Assembly (NCBI RefSeq): GCF_018860585.1
Contig: NZ_JAHKPR010000048.1
Span: 42,882-106,881 of the forward strand
Direction: 5' to 3'
Source: Colwellia sp. E2M01
GTDB taxonomy: Bacteria > Pseudomonadota > Gammaproteobacteria > Enterobacterales > Alteromonadaceae
DNA: 64,000 bases
Of the stretch, positions 8,407 through 18,279 are shown in pieces. The position numbers and the translations under genes were made by a program. Below the pieces are notes generated by a model. That model saw only the letters and a program-made list of their open reading frames with translations, searched no databases and was not told where the DNA came from. Each line of letters opens with the position of its first letter. Position 1 is the stretch's first letter.

Positions 8407-11094
8407 TTACTCACATGAAATGTTAATAGCATCAGGCGTTTTTTTCTTAATAAATATATCCATAAAATCAATAGCTAAAACGGATTCTGTCGCTAAAGAA
8501 AACGGGCTAGTGATGTTAGTTAAATCGACACCCTCTTTCTCAAAACACTGCAAATCTATATTTACCGTTTGCCACTGATTAGCTGCCATAGTAGATAAAG
8601 TGTGGCTAATATCAATTTGCCCTGTATTATCTTTTTGACAATCACCATCGCAGTTCATTGAGATATAAACAGGTTTTTCTGTTACCGCGTTATACCCGTC
8701 AGGTAGACGTATTTTTAATTCAAGTACTGACGCTAATTTATGATAAGGCATTAAATTAATACCATGGTTGCTATTGAAAGCTACTTGGCCTTTTTCTGTC
8801 CCATTAAAAATAACTTTTCTCGCATCTTCCTGAACATTTCTGTCAATAGTACGAATATAAAGTGCTTTATTTTCAATAACACTACTCACCATATCAGCGG
8901 AAGAGAGGGTATCAGATATAGTTAATTTCCAAGGCGATTTAACCACATTTTCAAATAAAGTAATGCGTTGTAAATTAGTTAGTGAACTATCGGTATTAAC
9001 GGGTAGGTTATCTGCTAATGTATTTTTTTCACCATAAGCTAGACCGAAACCATAAGGTAGTAATGGTTGATAGTTTTCGTCGAAGCGATTTACCTGTGTT
9101 TGTGTTGCCGTTGCTGGCCAAGAAAAAGATAATTTACCAATAAAATCATGATGCACTTCACCATTGGCTTTAGTGAATAAAACATCTGCAACAGCATCAC
9201 CTTCTGAGCCAGGTAACCAAGTCGCTACAAATGCGTCTGAGGCATTTAACTCAGCGTTTACCCACATAGGTCTACCACTAATAAACAGCGATACTACTGG
9301 TATTCCTTGAGCTTTTAGCTTCTTTAATAAGGCTAAGTCTTGCTTAATACCTTGCTGGTATTCTAGATTTTCAATATCACCAACACCCTCTGCATAAGGT
9401 TCTTCACCGAAGACTACAATGGCAATGTCTGGCTTATTGCTATAATCACCAGCAACATTAAGTTCAACCTTACCGCCAGCAGCTAACACTTGCTGTTTAA
9501 TGCCTGAATAGATAGAGCTACCACCTGGAAAGTCTGTATTTTCGTTATTAGTACCCTGCCAAGTAATACTCCAACCGCCAGATTGTTTACCAATATTATC
9601 AGCGCCATCACCTGCAACTAAAATAGTGTTTTGGGGTGATATTGGCAGTATATTGCCTTTGTTTTTCAGTAATACTAATGACTCTCTTACCGCTTGTTTA
9701 GCTATTTTTCTATGCTCTGCTGCACCAATTAATTCCGTTTTACCTGATAAGTGCCTATTGATTGGGCTAGGTTTATCAAAGAGTCCTGCTCTGAATTTTA
9801 CTCGTAGAATTCTGCTCACAGCATCATCTATACGGGCTTGTGATATTTGACCATTTTTAACTTGTGTAATGGTATTTTCGTACAAAGGTTTCCATGCAGC
9901 AGTTGGCACCATAAAAATATCTAAACCGGCATTAACCGCTTGCGGGCAACTTTCATTTGAGCATCCTTTAACTTGTCCGTGACCATTCCAATCACCTACA
10001 ACAAAGCCATCAAAGCCCATTTTGTCTTTTAGCACATCGTTTAATAAATATTTATTACCGTGATTTTTCTTACCATGCCAGCTATTAAAAGAAGCCATAA
10101 CCGATTGTGCGCCAGCAGTTAATCCCCCCACATAACCTTGACCATGAATATCAAAAAGCTCTTGCTCAGATGCAATATTATTACCCTGATCATCACCGCC
10201 TTGTGTGCCACCATCACCAATGAAATGTTTAACTGTGCTTATGACACGTTTATCTCCAAGAAAGTCTTTATCTGCTGAGCCTTGTAAGCCTTTCACGATG
10301 GCTGCAGAGTATTCTCTAACAATTGCTGAGTCTTCTGAATACCCTTCATACGTTCTGCCCCAGCGATCGTCTCGAACTACTGCCACAGTTGGAGCAAAAA
10401 CCCAATCAATACCTGTTACCATAACTTCAGTCGCAGTAATTGCAGCAATCTTTTCAATCAGTTCAGGGTTATTAGTTGCACCCAAACCAATGTTGTGAGG
10501 AAACAATGTAGCGCCAATAACATTATTATGCCCATGTACCGCATCGGTACCCCACATAGTTGGAATACTATTACCATCTAACGAATCATCAATGGATGCT
10601 TGGTACATATCTTCAGCAAGCTTAACCCAGTCATTAGCACTTGCATGCTTATCGTTATTTGGAAAGCCACCGCCACCATTTAAGTAGGACCCAAAACCGT
10701 ATTTACGCATATCTTCAACGGTAATATCTCGTATTTCTGGTTGTATCATTTGCGCTACTTTCTGCTCTAGCGTCATATTAGCGATTAAAGCCGTTATTTT
10801 ATTTTCAATCGCTTCATTGGTTTTAACTTCTATATCAAGGGTTGGCCAAATATTAATATTGGTATTATCTTGCACTAGTATAGATGACTTCGTTGCAGAT
10901 GCATTTGCGTTACTGTCTGCTGGTAGTGTCTGGTTATAATTGCAACCTAAAAGCAGTGAAGTCATCGCTAAACTTAAAAGATTAAAACTTAGATTAAAAC
11001 TAAAGTGACTGGTTCTATTTTTTCTCAATTTACTCGTTAACATAGCTGTACCCATTATTATTTTCATTTTAATACCGTTAATTTGATGAAACAT
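8407..11094 (-). CDS. Glycoside hydrolase family 3 beta-glucosidase, lipoprotein
   Basis: An 895-aa GH3 exo-beta-glucosidase or glucan glucohydrolase. The (alpha/beta)8 domain carries RTYEGYSED (248-256), KHFIGDGG (289-296) and the nucleophile D368 in VVGDWNGHG. The second alpha/beta domain follows (about 470-690), then a beta-rich C-terminal domain (about 730-895) like that of ExoP-type enzymes. A lipobox (LLLGC, Cys51) marks it as membrane-anchored, probably facing the periplasm. Several in-frame ATGs exist. Starting at M18 (base 11043) would give a normal 33-residue lipoprotein leader, so the listed start may be too long. It lies 6 bp after the FucP-type symporter, and its product would be glucose from beta-linked oligosaccharides. 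Confidence 0.93.
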   Translation of the reverse strand: MFHQINGIKMKIIMGTAMLTSKLRKNRTSHFSFNLSFNLLSLAMTSLLLGCNYNQTLPADSNANASATKSSILVQDNTNINIWPTLDIEVKTNEAIENKITALIANMTLEQKVAQMIQPEIRDITVEDMRKYGFGSYLNGGGGFPNNDKHASANDWVKLAEDMYQASIDDSLDGNSIPTMWGTDAVHGHNNVIGATLFPHNIGLGATNNPELIEKIAAITATEVMVTGIDWVFAPTVAVVRDDRWGRTYEGYSEDSAIVREYSAAIVKGLQGSADKDFLGDKRVISTVKHFIGDGGTQGGDDQGNNIASEQELFDIHGQGYVGGLTAGAQSVMASFNSWHGKKNHGNKYLLNDVLKDKMGFDGFVVGDWNGHGQVKGCSNESCPQAVNAGLDIFMVPTAAWKPLYENTITQVKNGQISQARIDDAVSRILRVKFRAGLFDKPSPINRHLSGKTELIGAAEHRKIAKQAVRESLVLLKNKGNILPISPQNTILVAGDGADNIGKQSGGWSITWQGTNNENTDFPGGSSIYSGIKQQVLAAGGKVELNVAGDYSNKPDIAIVVFGEEPYAEGVGDIENLEYQQGIKQDLALLKKLKAQGIPVVSLFISGRPMWVNAELNASDAFVATWLPGSEGDAVADVLFTKANGEVHHDFIGKLSFSWPATATQTQVNRFDENYQPLLPYGFGLAYGEKNTLADNLPVNTDSSLTNLQRITLFENVVKSPWKLTISDTLSSADMVSSVIENKALYIRTIDRNVQEDARKVIFNGTEKGQVAFNSNHGINLMPYHKLASVLELKIRLPDGYNAVTEKPVYISMNCDGDCQKDNTGQIDISHTLSTMAANQWQTVNIDLQCFEKEGVDLTNITSPFSLATESVLAIDFMDIFIKKKTPDAINISCE

Positions 11095-11100
11095 ACTAGT

Positions 11101-12357
11101 TTAATTAGTTAATTGTCTGATTTTGCTACCCGATATACCGTAATAAGCAATAAATAAATAGCATAATATTGGTAATAAAAAAGCGGGTTGAACACCTATA
11201 AAGTCAGCTAAAAACCCTTGTAAAAGAGGAACAATAGCACCACCGACAATAGCTAAACATAAAATGCCTGAGCCATGGCTAGTATGTTTGCCTAAACCTT
11301 GAATAGCTAAACTAAAAATAGTTGGGAACATAATTGAATTACATAAACCAACAAGTAAGATTGAAACCATTGCAATGGTTCCTGAAGAAAACACGGCTAT
11401 AAGAATAAGAAGCACCGCAACATTGGCATTAACAAATAAAGCTTTACCTGCCGCTACTTTTTGCATTACTGCTGCACCTATAAATCTACCTACCATGGCA
11501 CCACCCCAATAATAGGTAATGTACTTAGCTGCTTCATGCTCTTGTAAGCCTGCTATTGTAGGTTCAGCTAAAAAGCTTACCAAAAAGCTACCAATGGCAA
11601 CTTCAGCACCCACATAAACAAAAATACCTACCGCGCCCAACACTAAATGAGTGTACTGCCATGCACTACCTTCCTCGGCACTTAAAGCTGTTTCTTCTTC
11701 CGTTGATTCTAAATGAGGTAACTTTAACCAAGCAAAAATAGCCGCCAAAGCTAATAACAACGCAGCTAAAAAGATGTAAGGCATTTGTACCGACGCAGCA
11801 GACTCTTGTGGCGTTAACGCATCAGCAGCTTGATTTAAAATTAAAAGAGCACCAAAAAATGGTGCAACTGTAGTGCCTAAGGCGTTAAAACCTTGGGTCA
11901 TAGTTAAACGTGAAGAAGCGGTTTTAGCATCACCAAGCATACTTACATATGGGTTTGCTGATACTTGTAATAACGTAATGCCGCTAGCAAGAATAAAAAG
12001 AGCAGATAGAAAAACTGGATAGCTATGCAGAGAAGCGGCTGGATAAAAGCACAAACAACCTATTGCAGCGACTAGCAAACCAATCACAATGCCTTTTTGA
12101 TAGCCAAGTTTCTTTACTATAAAGCCAGCTGGCAATGAAATAAGAAAATATGCGCCAAAAAAACAGAACTGAACTAACATTGCTTGGCTATATGATAAGT
12201 CAAATACCCCTTTTAAATGAGGAATTAAAATATCATTTAAGCAAGTAATAAACCCCCACATAAAAAACAATGTAGTTAATGACGAAAGTGCAAAGGCATA
12301 ATTATTGTTTTCGGGCGTACCTTGGGGCTGTGTAACAGCGCTAGCATCTATATGCAT
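11101..12357 (-). CDS. FucP/GluP-type sugar:H+ symporter (MFS)
   Basis: A 418-aa, 12-helix major facilitator of the FucP (fucose/glucose/galactose:H+ symporter) family. Typical blocks are [20 protein letters not shown] in helix 1, QVSANPYVS in helix 4 and the paired GxxxGR-like segments of the C-half ([14 protein letters not shown]). The ribosome binding site is AAAGGAA. It heads the minus-strand set with GH3 and halogenase-like protein 2. It would take periplasmic glucose released by the GH3 lipoprotein into the cell, where glucokinase (18280) acts. Glucose is the most likely substrate from context, but galactose or fucose cannot be excluded. Confidence 0.9.
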   Translation of the reverse strand: MHIDASAVTQPQGTPENNNYAFALSSLTTLFFMWGFITCLNDILIPHLKGVFDLSYSQAMLVQFCFFGAYFLISLPAGFIVKKLGYQKGIVIGLLVAAIGCLCFYPAASLHSYPVFLSALFILASGITLLQVSANPYVSMLGDAKTASSRLTMTQGFNALGTTVAPFFGALLILNQAADALTPQESAASVQMPYIFLAALLLALAAIFAWLKLPHLESTEEETALSAEEGSAWQYTHLVLGAVGIFVYVGAEVAIGSFLVSFLAEPTIAGLQEHEAAKYITYYWGGAMVGRFIGAAVMQKVAAGKALFVNANVAVLLILIAVFSSGTIAMVSILLVGLCNSIMFPTIFSLAIQGLGKHTSHGSGILCLAIVGGAIVPLLQGFLADFIGVQPAFLLPILCYLFIAYYGISGSKIRQLTN

Positions 12358-12477
12358 TGTAATAATTTCCTTTGTTTTTTTATTATTAACTAATTGTTAT
12401 GTAAGTATTATCCAAATAAAAATAAATACGTAACTTAAACAGTTAAAATTGATTAATTTGAAATTTTATTAAATTTG

Positions 12478-12506
12478 TTGACCTATGTCCGATAAAGCAC
12501 TAATCT
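12478..12506 (+). promoter_or_regulatory. Sigma70-like promoter for the GH1-GPH genes
   Basis: TTGACC (12478-12483), a 17-bp spacer and TAATCT (12501-12506) precede operator 3 by three bases. This repeats the geometry of the promoter at 806-834. Confidence 0.52.
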
Positions 12507-12509
12507 TTA

Positions 12510-12523
12510 TGTAAGCGCTTACA
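12510..12523. promoter_or_regulatory. Operator-like palindrome 3 (LacI-family type)
   Basis: TGTAAGCGCTTACA, extended to 16 bp (12509-12524), lies between the divergent FucP-type symporter set and the GH1 gene. It overlaps the expected +1 of the GH1 transcript and may serve both directions. Confidence 0.78.
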
Positions 12524-12638
12524 TTTAACATTAAAGAACATTTAAATACTTTTTACAACCTTTTTTGTTTATGCGTACTTAAAATGACACTGAGATAATT
12601 GCCAAAGAAACTGGCTTACATAAATAGGTAAATTGTTA

Positions 12639-13970
12639 ATGAATAAAAAAATTACCCTACCAACTAACTCTTCAATGCTATCGAATGATTTTGTCTATGG
12701 TGTGGCTACAGCTTCTTTTCAAATAGAAGGTGGTAAAAGCTCAAGACTTCCTTGTATTTGGGATACGTTTTGCGACACCCCGAATAAAGTTGTAGATGGA
12801 TCAAATGGCGAAACGGCTTGTAATCATTTTAACTTATGGGAAGAAGATATTGAGTTAATTGACTCATTAGGCGTTGATGCTTACCGTTTATCTATTTCTT
12901 GGCCCCGCGTTATAACCGAGTCAGGTGATTTAAACCCTGAAGGTGTTGCCTATTACATCAATATTTTAGATGCTTTAGCAAAGAAAAACATTAAAGCATT
13001 TGTAACGCTATATCATTGGGATTTACCTCAACATTTAGAAGACAAAGGTGGTTGGTTAAACCGAGATACTGCTTATAAGTTTAGGGATTACGCTGATTTA
13101 ATTTCAAAAGCCTTTGGTGACCGCGTTTACTCTTACGCGACACTAAACGAACCTTTTTGTAGTGCTTTTTTAGGCTATGAAGTTGGCATACATGCACCTG
13201 GCATTGTAGGTAAAGAATTCGGTAAAAAAGCTGCCCATCATTTATTACTCGCTCATGGTTTAGCCATGCAGGTGTTAACTAAAAATAGTCCGAACACACT
13301 TAATGGTATCGTACTTAATTTTACGCCTTGTTATCCTGAGTCAGATTCACAAGCAGATATTGAAGCAACATCATTTGCCGATGATTATTTTAATCAATGG
13401 TACATAAAACCATTATTTGATGGTGAATATCCTGCAATATTGGCACAACTTCCTATTGAGAATCACCCTGAAATTCATGAAGGTGATATGGATATTATTA
13501 CTCATCCATTAGACTTTTTAGGTATTAATTTCTATACCCGAGCTATTTATCGCGCTGATAAAGAAGAGCATTTTTTCCAAATAGATCCTCCTGCACCTCG
13601 TACAGATATCGGTTGGGAAATTTACCCGAAAGCGTTCACTGAATTACTAGTATCACTTAATGAAAAATATAGTTTACCACCGGTATATATCACTGAGAAT
13701 GGTGCAGCCATGGCAGATAAAATGGTTAATGGCTCTGTAGATGATCAAGACCGTGTTGAGTATTACCAAGCGCATTTAAATGCTGTGCATAATGCAATTG
13801 AACAGGGCGTCAATGTATCAGGGTATTTTGCTTGGAGTTTAATGGACAACTTTGAATGGGCTGAGGGTTATTTAAAACGCTTCGGTATTGTTTATGTTGA
13901 TTACGACACTCAAGAAAGAACCATAAAATCAAGCGGACTCGCGTATAAAGCATTAATAACAAATAGATAA
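12639..13970 (+). CDS. Glycoside hydrolase family 1 beta-glucosidase
   Basis: A 443-aa GH1 enzyme that hydrolyses beta-glucosides such as cellobiose or laminaribiose to glucose. The acid/base E171 is in TLNEP and the nucleophile E353 in YITENGAA. Other GH1 marks are FVYGVATASFQIEGG near the start, NHFNLWEEDIELI, YHWDLPQHL and the C-terminal YFAWSLMDNFEWAEGY. There is no signal peptide, so it is cytoplasmic. A TTG at 12633 is in frame, but the ATG at 12639 is preferred because AGG (12626-12628) is better spaced. It is followed by two GPH symporters, the LacI regulator and glucokinase. Confidence 0.95.
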   Translation: MNKKITLPTNSSMLSNDFVYGVATASFQIEGGKSSRLPCIWDTFCDTPNKVVDGSNGETACNHFNLWEEDIELIDSLGVDAYRLSISWPRVITESGDLNPEGVAYYINILDALAKKNIKAFVTLYHWDLPQHLEDKGGWLNRDTAYKFRDYADLISKAFGDRVYSYATLNEPFCSAFLGYEVGIHAPGIVGKEFGKKAAHHLLLAHGLAMQVLTKNSPNTLNGIVLNFTPCYPESDSQADIEATSFADDYFNQWYIKPLFDGEYPAILAQLPIENHPEIHEGDMDIITHPLDFLGINFYTRAIYRADKEEHFFQIDPPAPRTDIGWEIYPKAFTELLVSLNEKYSLPPVYITENGAAMADKMVNGSVDDQDRVEYYQAHLNAVHNAIEQGVNVSGYFAWSLMDNFEWAEGYLKRFGIVYVDYDTQERTIKSSGLAYKALITNR

Positions 13971-13985
13971 TCGTAAAGTAAGCAG

Positions 13986-14013
13986 AGAAATGGTGTGAAA
14001 CCACACTATTTCT
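13986..14013 (+). terminator. Hairpin between GH1 and the first GPH symporter
   Basis: A 12-bp stem with one G-T pair (AGAAATGGTGTG with CACACTATTTCT) has an AAAC loop and no T-tract. It may be an mRNA 3'-end stabiliser or a leaky terminator that lowers expression of the downstream transporters. Confidence 0.4.
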
Positions 14014-14148
14014 GACAACATTAGCAATTAAAAATAATTCAGAATACATAATAATGTTAAATACAGGGTTAGACTGATAACGCAACAACAAAAAAATCAA
14101 CCCTATAAAAATAATACTAAATACAACAATAAGAACGATAGGTACCTG

Positions 14149-15684
14149 ATGACTAAACTCCCCTTTTATGAAAAAGTTGGCTACGCCATGGGCGACGCTG
14201 CAGCTAATTTAGTTTGGCGTGGCGCTTTAGCTTATTTGGCCGTATTTTACACAGATACCTTCGGCTTAACTGCAGCTGCAGCCGCTATGCTATTTTTAGT
14301 CGTGCGCTTATCCGACGGTGTTACCGATATTATTATGGGAATGATTGCCGATAGAACCAACACGCGTTGGGGAAAGTTTCGTCCTTGGATATTATGGTCT
14401 ACACCACTTTTAGCACTTTTTATGGTGCTTAGTTTTACAACTCCTGATTTAAGTTACACCGCAAAATTAATCTATGCCTATATCACCTATATCGGGTTAA
14501 CACTTGCCTATACACTTAATAATGTTCCTTATTCAGCATTAATGGGCGTAATGACGCCAAGTGATACCGAACGAACTAGTTTATCTGGCTTTCGTTTCGC
14601 CGGCGCTTTTGCTGGCGGTTTGCTTGTTATGGGTTTTTTACCTGACTTAGTGGCCTATTTTGGTGATGGTAATAGTGCTATTGGTTATCAATATACTATG
14701 TATTTCTTTGCTTCATTGTTAATGATATTGATGCTGATAACATTCAAAAGCACCAAAGAACGTGTGACGCCAACAATAGATGAGTCGACCAATTTAAAGT
14801 CAGAATTACTCGATTTAAGTAAAAACCTTCCTTTTATTATTTTGCCCTTATTGGCGATGACATTATTTTTCTATTACCGTGAAATTTATAGCGGTACATT
14901 TTTCGTTGTTGTAATGGGAGCTATGTGGTTCTTTATTCAGAGGTTAATTAAAAACACATCTGAAGATTTAAGTGGAACTCAACGAGATATGGTTGATCTA
15001 CTCACAAATAAACCTTGGTTAATATTACTAGGCATGGGCTTTTTAACTATGCTTTTTAATGGCATAAAATATGGCACTGTTGCTTACTATTTTAAATACT
15101 ATGTAGGTGATGAGCTAATGGCTGGTCAATACTTTATTGGTTTACTGCTCGTTTCTATACTGGGGGCGTTATCAACAAGTTACCTTTCAAATAAATTAGG
15201 AAAACGTAAACTATTTATTACCTCACTTATCTTAAGTGGCTTACTTACAGGCGCTTTTTATTGGGTTCCTCAAGGAAACATAACCGCCATTTTTATTCTA
15301 GGTTGTAGTGCTGAATTTTTCGCAGCAATAATGCCAACATTATTCTTTACCATGCTAGGAGACTCTGCTGATTATTCTGAGTGGAAAAATGGGCGCAGAG
15401 CAACAGGCCTTATTTATTCAGCGGGAACCTTTGTACAAAAAACAGGGGGAGGCTTTGCTGGTGCATTAGTCTTAGTAGTGCTTGCTGGTTATGGTTACGA
15501 CGGTATGAACAAAGCAACGATTGAAGCATCTTTACCTGGTATGCAATTACTTATGAGCTGGATTCCTGCAGGCTTTGCGTTTGCTGGTGCTTTATTAATG
15601 ATTTTTTACCCCTTAACCAGTCAAGATAATCAACAAATAGGCGATGATTTAGAAAAACGCAGAGAGGCTGTAGCGGCATCTTAA
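14149..15684 (+). CDS. GPH-family sugar:cation symporter with an enlarged central region
   Basis: A 511-aa MelB/XynP-type symporter. The signature DRTNTRWGKFRPWILW is near residues 68-83, followed by NNVPYSALMGVMTPSDTERTSLSGFRF. GPH proteins are usually 440-470 aa. The surplus lies after helix 6 (about 225-275), where two extra hydrophobic stretches (FIILPLLAMTLFFYY and FFVVVMGAMWFFIQ) precede the usual LLTNKPWLIL start of the C-half. It lies downstream of GH1 and 72 bp upstream of a second GPH gene. It probably imports a beta-glucoside for GH1; the substrate is inferred from context. Confidence 0.9.
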   Translation: MTKLPFYEKVGYAMGDAAANLVWRGALAYLAVFYTDTFGLTAAAAAMLFLVVRLSDGVTDIIMGMIADRTNTRWGKFRPWILWSTPLLALFMVLSFTTPDLSYTAKLIYAYITYIGLTLAYTLNNVPYSALMGVMTPSDTERTSLSGFRFAGAFAGGLLVMGFLPDLVAYFGDGNSAIGYQYTMYFFASLLMILMLITFKSTKERVTPTIDESTNLKSELLDLSKNLPFIILPLLAMTLFFYYREIYSGTFFVVVMGAMWFFIQRLIKNTSEDLSGTQRDMVDLLTNKPWLILLGMGFLTMLFNGIKYGTVAYYFKYYVGDELMAGQYFIGLLLVSILGALSTSYLSNKLGKRKLFITSLILSGLLTGAFYWVPQGNITAIFILGCSAEFFAAIMPTLFFTMLGDSADYSEWKNGRRATGLIYSAGTFVQKTGGGFAGALVLVVLAGYGYDGMNKATIEASLPGMQLLMSWIPAGFAFAGALLMIFYPLTSQDNQQIGDDLEKRREAVAAS

Positions 15685-15756
15685 GTGTTTCTTTACGTTT
15701 ACGACAAAACATAAAATACGGCTCAGCATAATAATTAAAATGAGAATCAGATAACA

Positions 15757-17079
15757 ATGATCAGCATAAGAGAAAAAATAGCCTATGGCTTAGGTGATAC
15801 CGCCAGTAATATTATATTTCAAACGGTAATGATGTTTTTGTTATTGTTTTATACTGACGTTGTTGGATTGTCTCCTGCGTTAGTAGGAACTATGTTTTTA
15901 TTTGTTCGAGTAATTGACGCCATTACAGACCCATTAATGGGAAATTTAACCGATAAAACGAGAACGAGATGGGGGCAATTCCGCCCTTACCTACTTTGGC
16001 TCGCCTTGCCTTTTGCTTTAATAAGTATACTTGCCTTTAGTACGCCAGATTTAACTGGCAATAACAAAGTTATATATGCCTTTGTAACTTACACCTTGTT
16101 GATGATTGCTTATACCGCTATTAATATCCCATATTGCGGCTTGGGAGGTGTTATAACAGATAACGCGAAAGAGCGAGTTACCGTTCAGTCGTATCGCTTT
16201 GTTTTTGGCATGCTAGGTGGTGTTATTGTCGCAGCAACCACAATGCCTATGGTGCAATGGTTTGGTCAAGGCGATACTGCAAAAGGTTATCAATTAACCA
16301 TGGTAGCAATGAGCAGTTTAGGTGTTGTACTGTTTTTATTATGTTTTTTAGGCACAAAAGAGCGTGTTGTCGCACCTGTAGACCAAAACTCTTCAATGAA
16401 AGAAAACTTACTATCTCTTTGGCAAAATGATCAATGGCGAATTTTATGTATTGCTGCATTTTTTCTACTTACTGGGCAAGTACTTCGTTTAACGTTGGCA
16501 GTATATTATGTGAAATATTTTCTTGGCAGAGAAGACTTAATCACCTCATTCCTCACCCTTGGCGTTATTGGTAGTATGGTAGGTTGTGCCTTTGCACAAT
16601 ACCTCGCTAAACGAGTGTGCAAAATCAAAGCCTATATTGCTTTACAAAGCATATCCGCACTTATTTGTTTATTTAGTTTTTTCATTCCTGCTGACCAAAC
16701 AATATTAGCCTTTGTCGCTTTTATCGCTTGGAAGTTTTTCCTTGATATGGCATCTCCTCTGTTATGGGCAAAAATGACAGATACCATTGATTATGGTCAT
16801 AAAAAAACAGGGATACGAGTCACTGGCTTAGTATACTCTGGCGTAATATTTTTTATTAAAATGGGTGTAGCTATTGGTGGTGCTTTAGCGGGATGGTTAT
16901 TAACTTTTTATAATTATCAAGCAGATATAGAGCAAACAGAAGCAGCTAAGCAAGGGATACTTTTATCATTTACTTTATTCCCTGCAATGGGTTCCATTTT
17001 AGTTGCTTGGGTCATGACAAAATACACTTTAACCGAACAAAAGATAATAACTATTCAACACGAATTAAAAACAAGCTGA
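15757..17079 (+). CDS. GPH-family sugar:cation symporter
   Basis: A 440-aa symporter of normal length for the family, with DKTRTRWGQFRPYLLW (about 65-80), INIPYCGLGGVITDNAKERV and twelve predicted helices. It is clearly paralogous to the upstream GPH protein and to the partial one at 1-490, but diverged, which suggests different substrates. The next gene is the LacI regulator, 149 bp away. Confidence 0.92.
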   Translation: MISIREKIAYGLGDTASNIIFQTVMMFLLLFYTDVVGLSPALVGTMFLFVRVIDAITDPLMGNLTDKTRTRWGQFRPYLLWLALPFALISILAFSTPDLTGNNKVIYAFVTYTLLMIAYTAINIPYCGLGGVITDNAKERVTVQSYRFVFGMLGGVIVAATTMPMVQWFGQGDTAKGYQLTMVAMSSLGVVLFLLCFLGTKERVVAPVDQNSSMKENLLSLWQNDQWRILCIAAFFLLTGQVLRLTLAVYYVKYFLGREDLITSFLTLGVIGSMVGCAFAQYLAKRVCKIKAYIALQSISALICLFSFFIPADQTILAFVAFIAWKFFLDMASPLLWAKMTDTIDYGHKKTGIRVTGLVYSGVIFFIKMGVAIGGALAGWLLTFYNYQADIEQTEAAKQGILLSFTLFPAMGSILVAWVMTKYTLTEQKIITIQHELKTS

Positions 17080-17228
17080 TCAAGCGCTAAAATAGAACAC
17101 GAATACAGTGCACTGATCCTTGGCGTTAATACAAAGTAATGTCTGCTAGTTAAGCTATCGAAAAACATGCTAATATTTTGCCATAAATTATAGTTTAATA
17201 GCATTAGATGACATAAAACAGGAATAAA

Positions 17229-18230
17229 ATGGCGACAATATATGAAGTTTCAAAACTTGCTGGAGTCTCGTTAGCAACCGTTTCACGAGTCATTAATAAT
17301 AACTCTCGGGTGAGTGATAAAACACGCCAAAAAGTTACTGATGCCATGGCTGAATTAGACTATAGACCAAATTCTATCGCGCAATCTCTTGCCTCTAATA
17401 GAACAAACAGTGTTGGCATTCTAGTATCTGAATTACATGGTCCATTCTTTGGTCAAATGATGGCAGGTATAGAGTCAGAATTAAGGTTAGCAGGTAAACA
17501 CGTCATTATTACTACGGGGCACAGTGAAGAAGATAAAGAAACTGAGGGGATTGAGTTTTTGATCAGCCGAAACTGCGATGCTATTATTTTACATGTTGAA
17601 GCCGTTAGTGATGACTACCTTATTGAGTTATGTAAAGGTAATACCCCTGTCTATTTAATGAGCCGTTATATTAAAGAAATTAAAGAAAACTGCATTAGTT
17701 TAGATAATGAGTTAGGTGGTTATTTAGCCACCAAATCAATAATCACCCAGGGCCATTCATCTGTAGCGTATATTGCAGGACCTCAATTTAAATCTGATGC
17801 AAAATGTCGCTTAGCGGGTCATAAAAAAGCGCTAGCTGAATACAAAATCCCTTTTCATGATACTCTTTATTTTGAAGGTGACTTTTCAGAAACCGGAGGT
17901 AGTGAAGGCCTAGAGTACTTTATTAAAAATAAAAGACATTTTACTGCCCTAGTTTGCGCTAATGATGAAATGGCTTCAGGGGCTATTACTTATGCACGTG
18001 AGCAAGGTTTTTCGCTGCCACAAGACTTATCAATAATTGGCTTTGATAACATTATTTTTTCGCAGCACACCTACCCAAAACTGACTACGATAGATAACCC
18101 AGTAAACCTAATGGGTCACATGGCAGCCAAGTTAGTATTAAAAAATATTTATCAACAAAGTGATATTGAAATTACTCATTTTTTTGAACCCACACTTATT
18201 GTTCGAGATTCTGTTATTAGCATTTTGTAA
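17229..18230 (+). CDS. LacI-family transcriptional regulator
   Basis: A 333-aa repressor-type protein. The N-terminal helix-turn-helix and hinge (IYEVSKLAGVSLATVSRVIN from residue 4; RPNSIAQSLA hinge near 47-56) are standard. The rest is a periplasmic-binding-protein-like sugar sensor, with LVCANDEMASGA and IIGFDN typical of the family. The ribosome binding site is AGGA. It is the only regulator in the sugar locus, and the three perfect CG-centred palindromes at 627, 838 and 12510 are the expected operator type. No such palindrome precedes its own start, so it is probably not tightly autoregulated. Effector unknown, perhaps glucose or a beta-glucoside. Confidence 0.93.
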   Translation: MATIYEVSKLAGVSLATVSRVINNNSRVSDKTRQKVTDAMAELDYRPNSIAQSLASNRTNSVGILVSELHGPFFGQMMAGIESELRLAGKHVIITTGHSEEDKETEGIEFLISRNCDAIILHVEAVSDDYLIELCKGNTPVYLMSRYIKEIKENCISLDNELGGYLATKSIITQGHSSVAYIAGPQFKSDAKCRLAGHKKALAEYKIPFHDTLYFEGDFSETGGSEGLEYFIKNKRHFTALVCANDEMASGAITYAREQGFSLPQDLSIIGFDNIIFSQHTYPKLTTIDNPVNLMGHMAAKLVLKNIYQQSDIEITHFFEPTLIVRDSVISIL

Positions 18231-18279
18231 ATAATAGGAAATTAATACTTATAAATTTTAACTAGGAAAAATATTTAAA

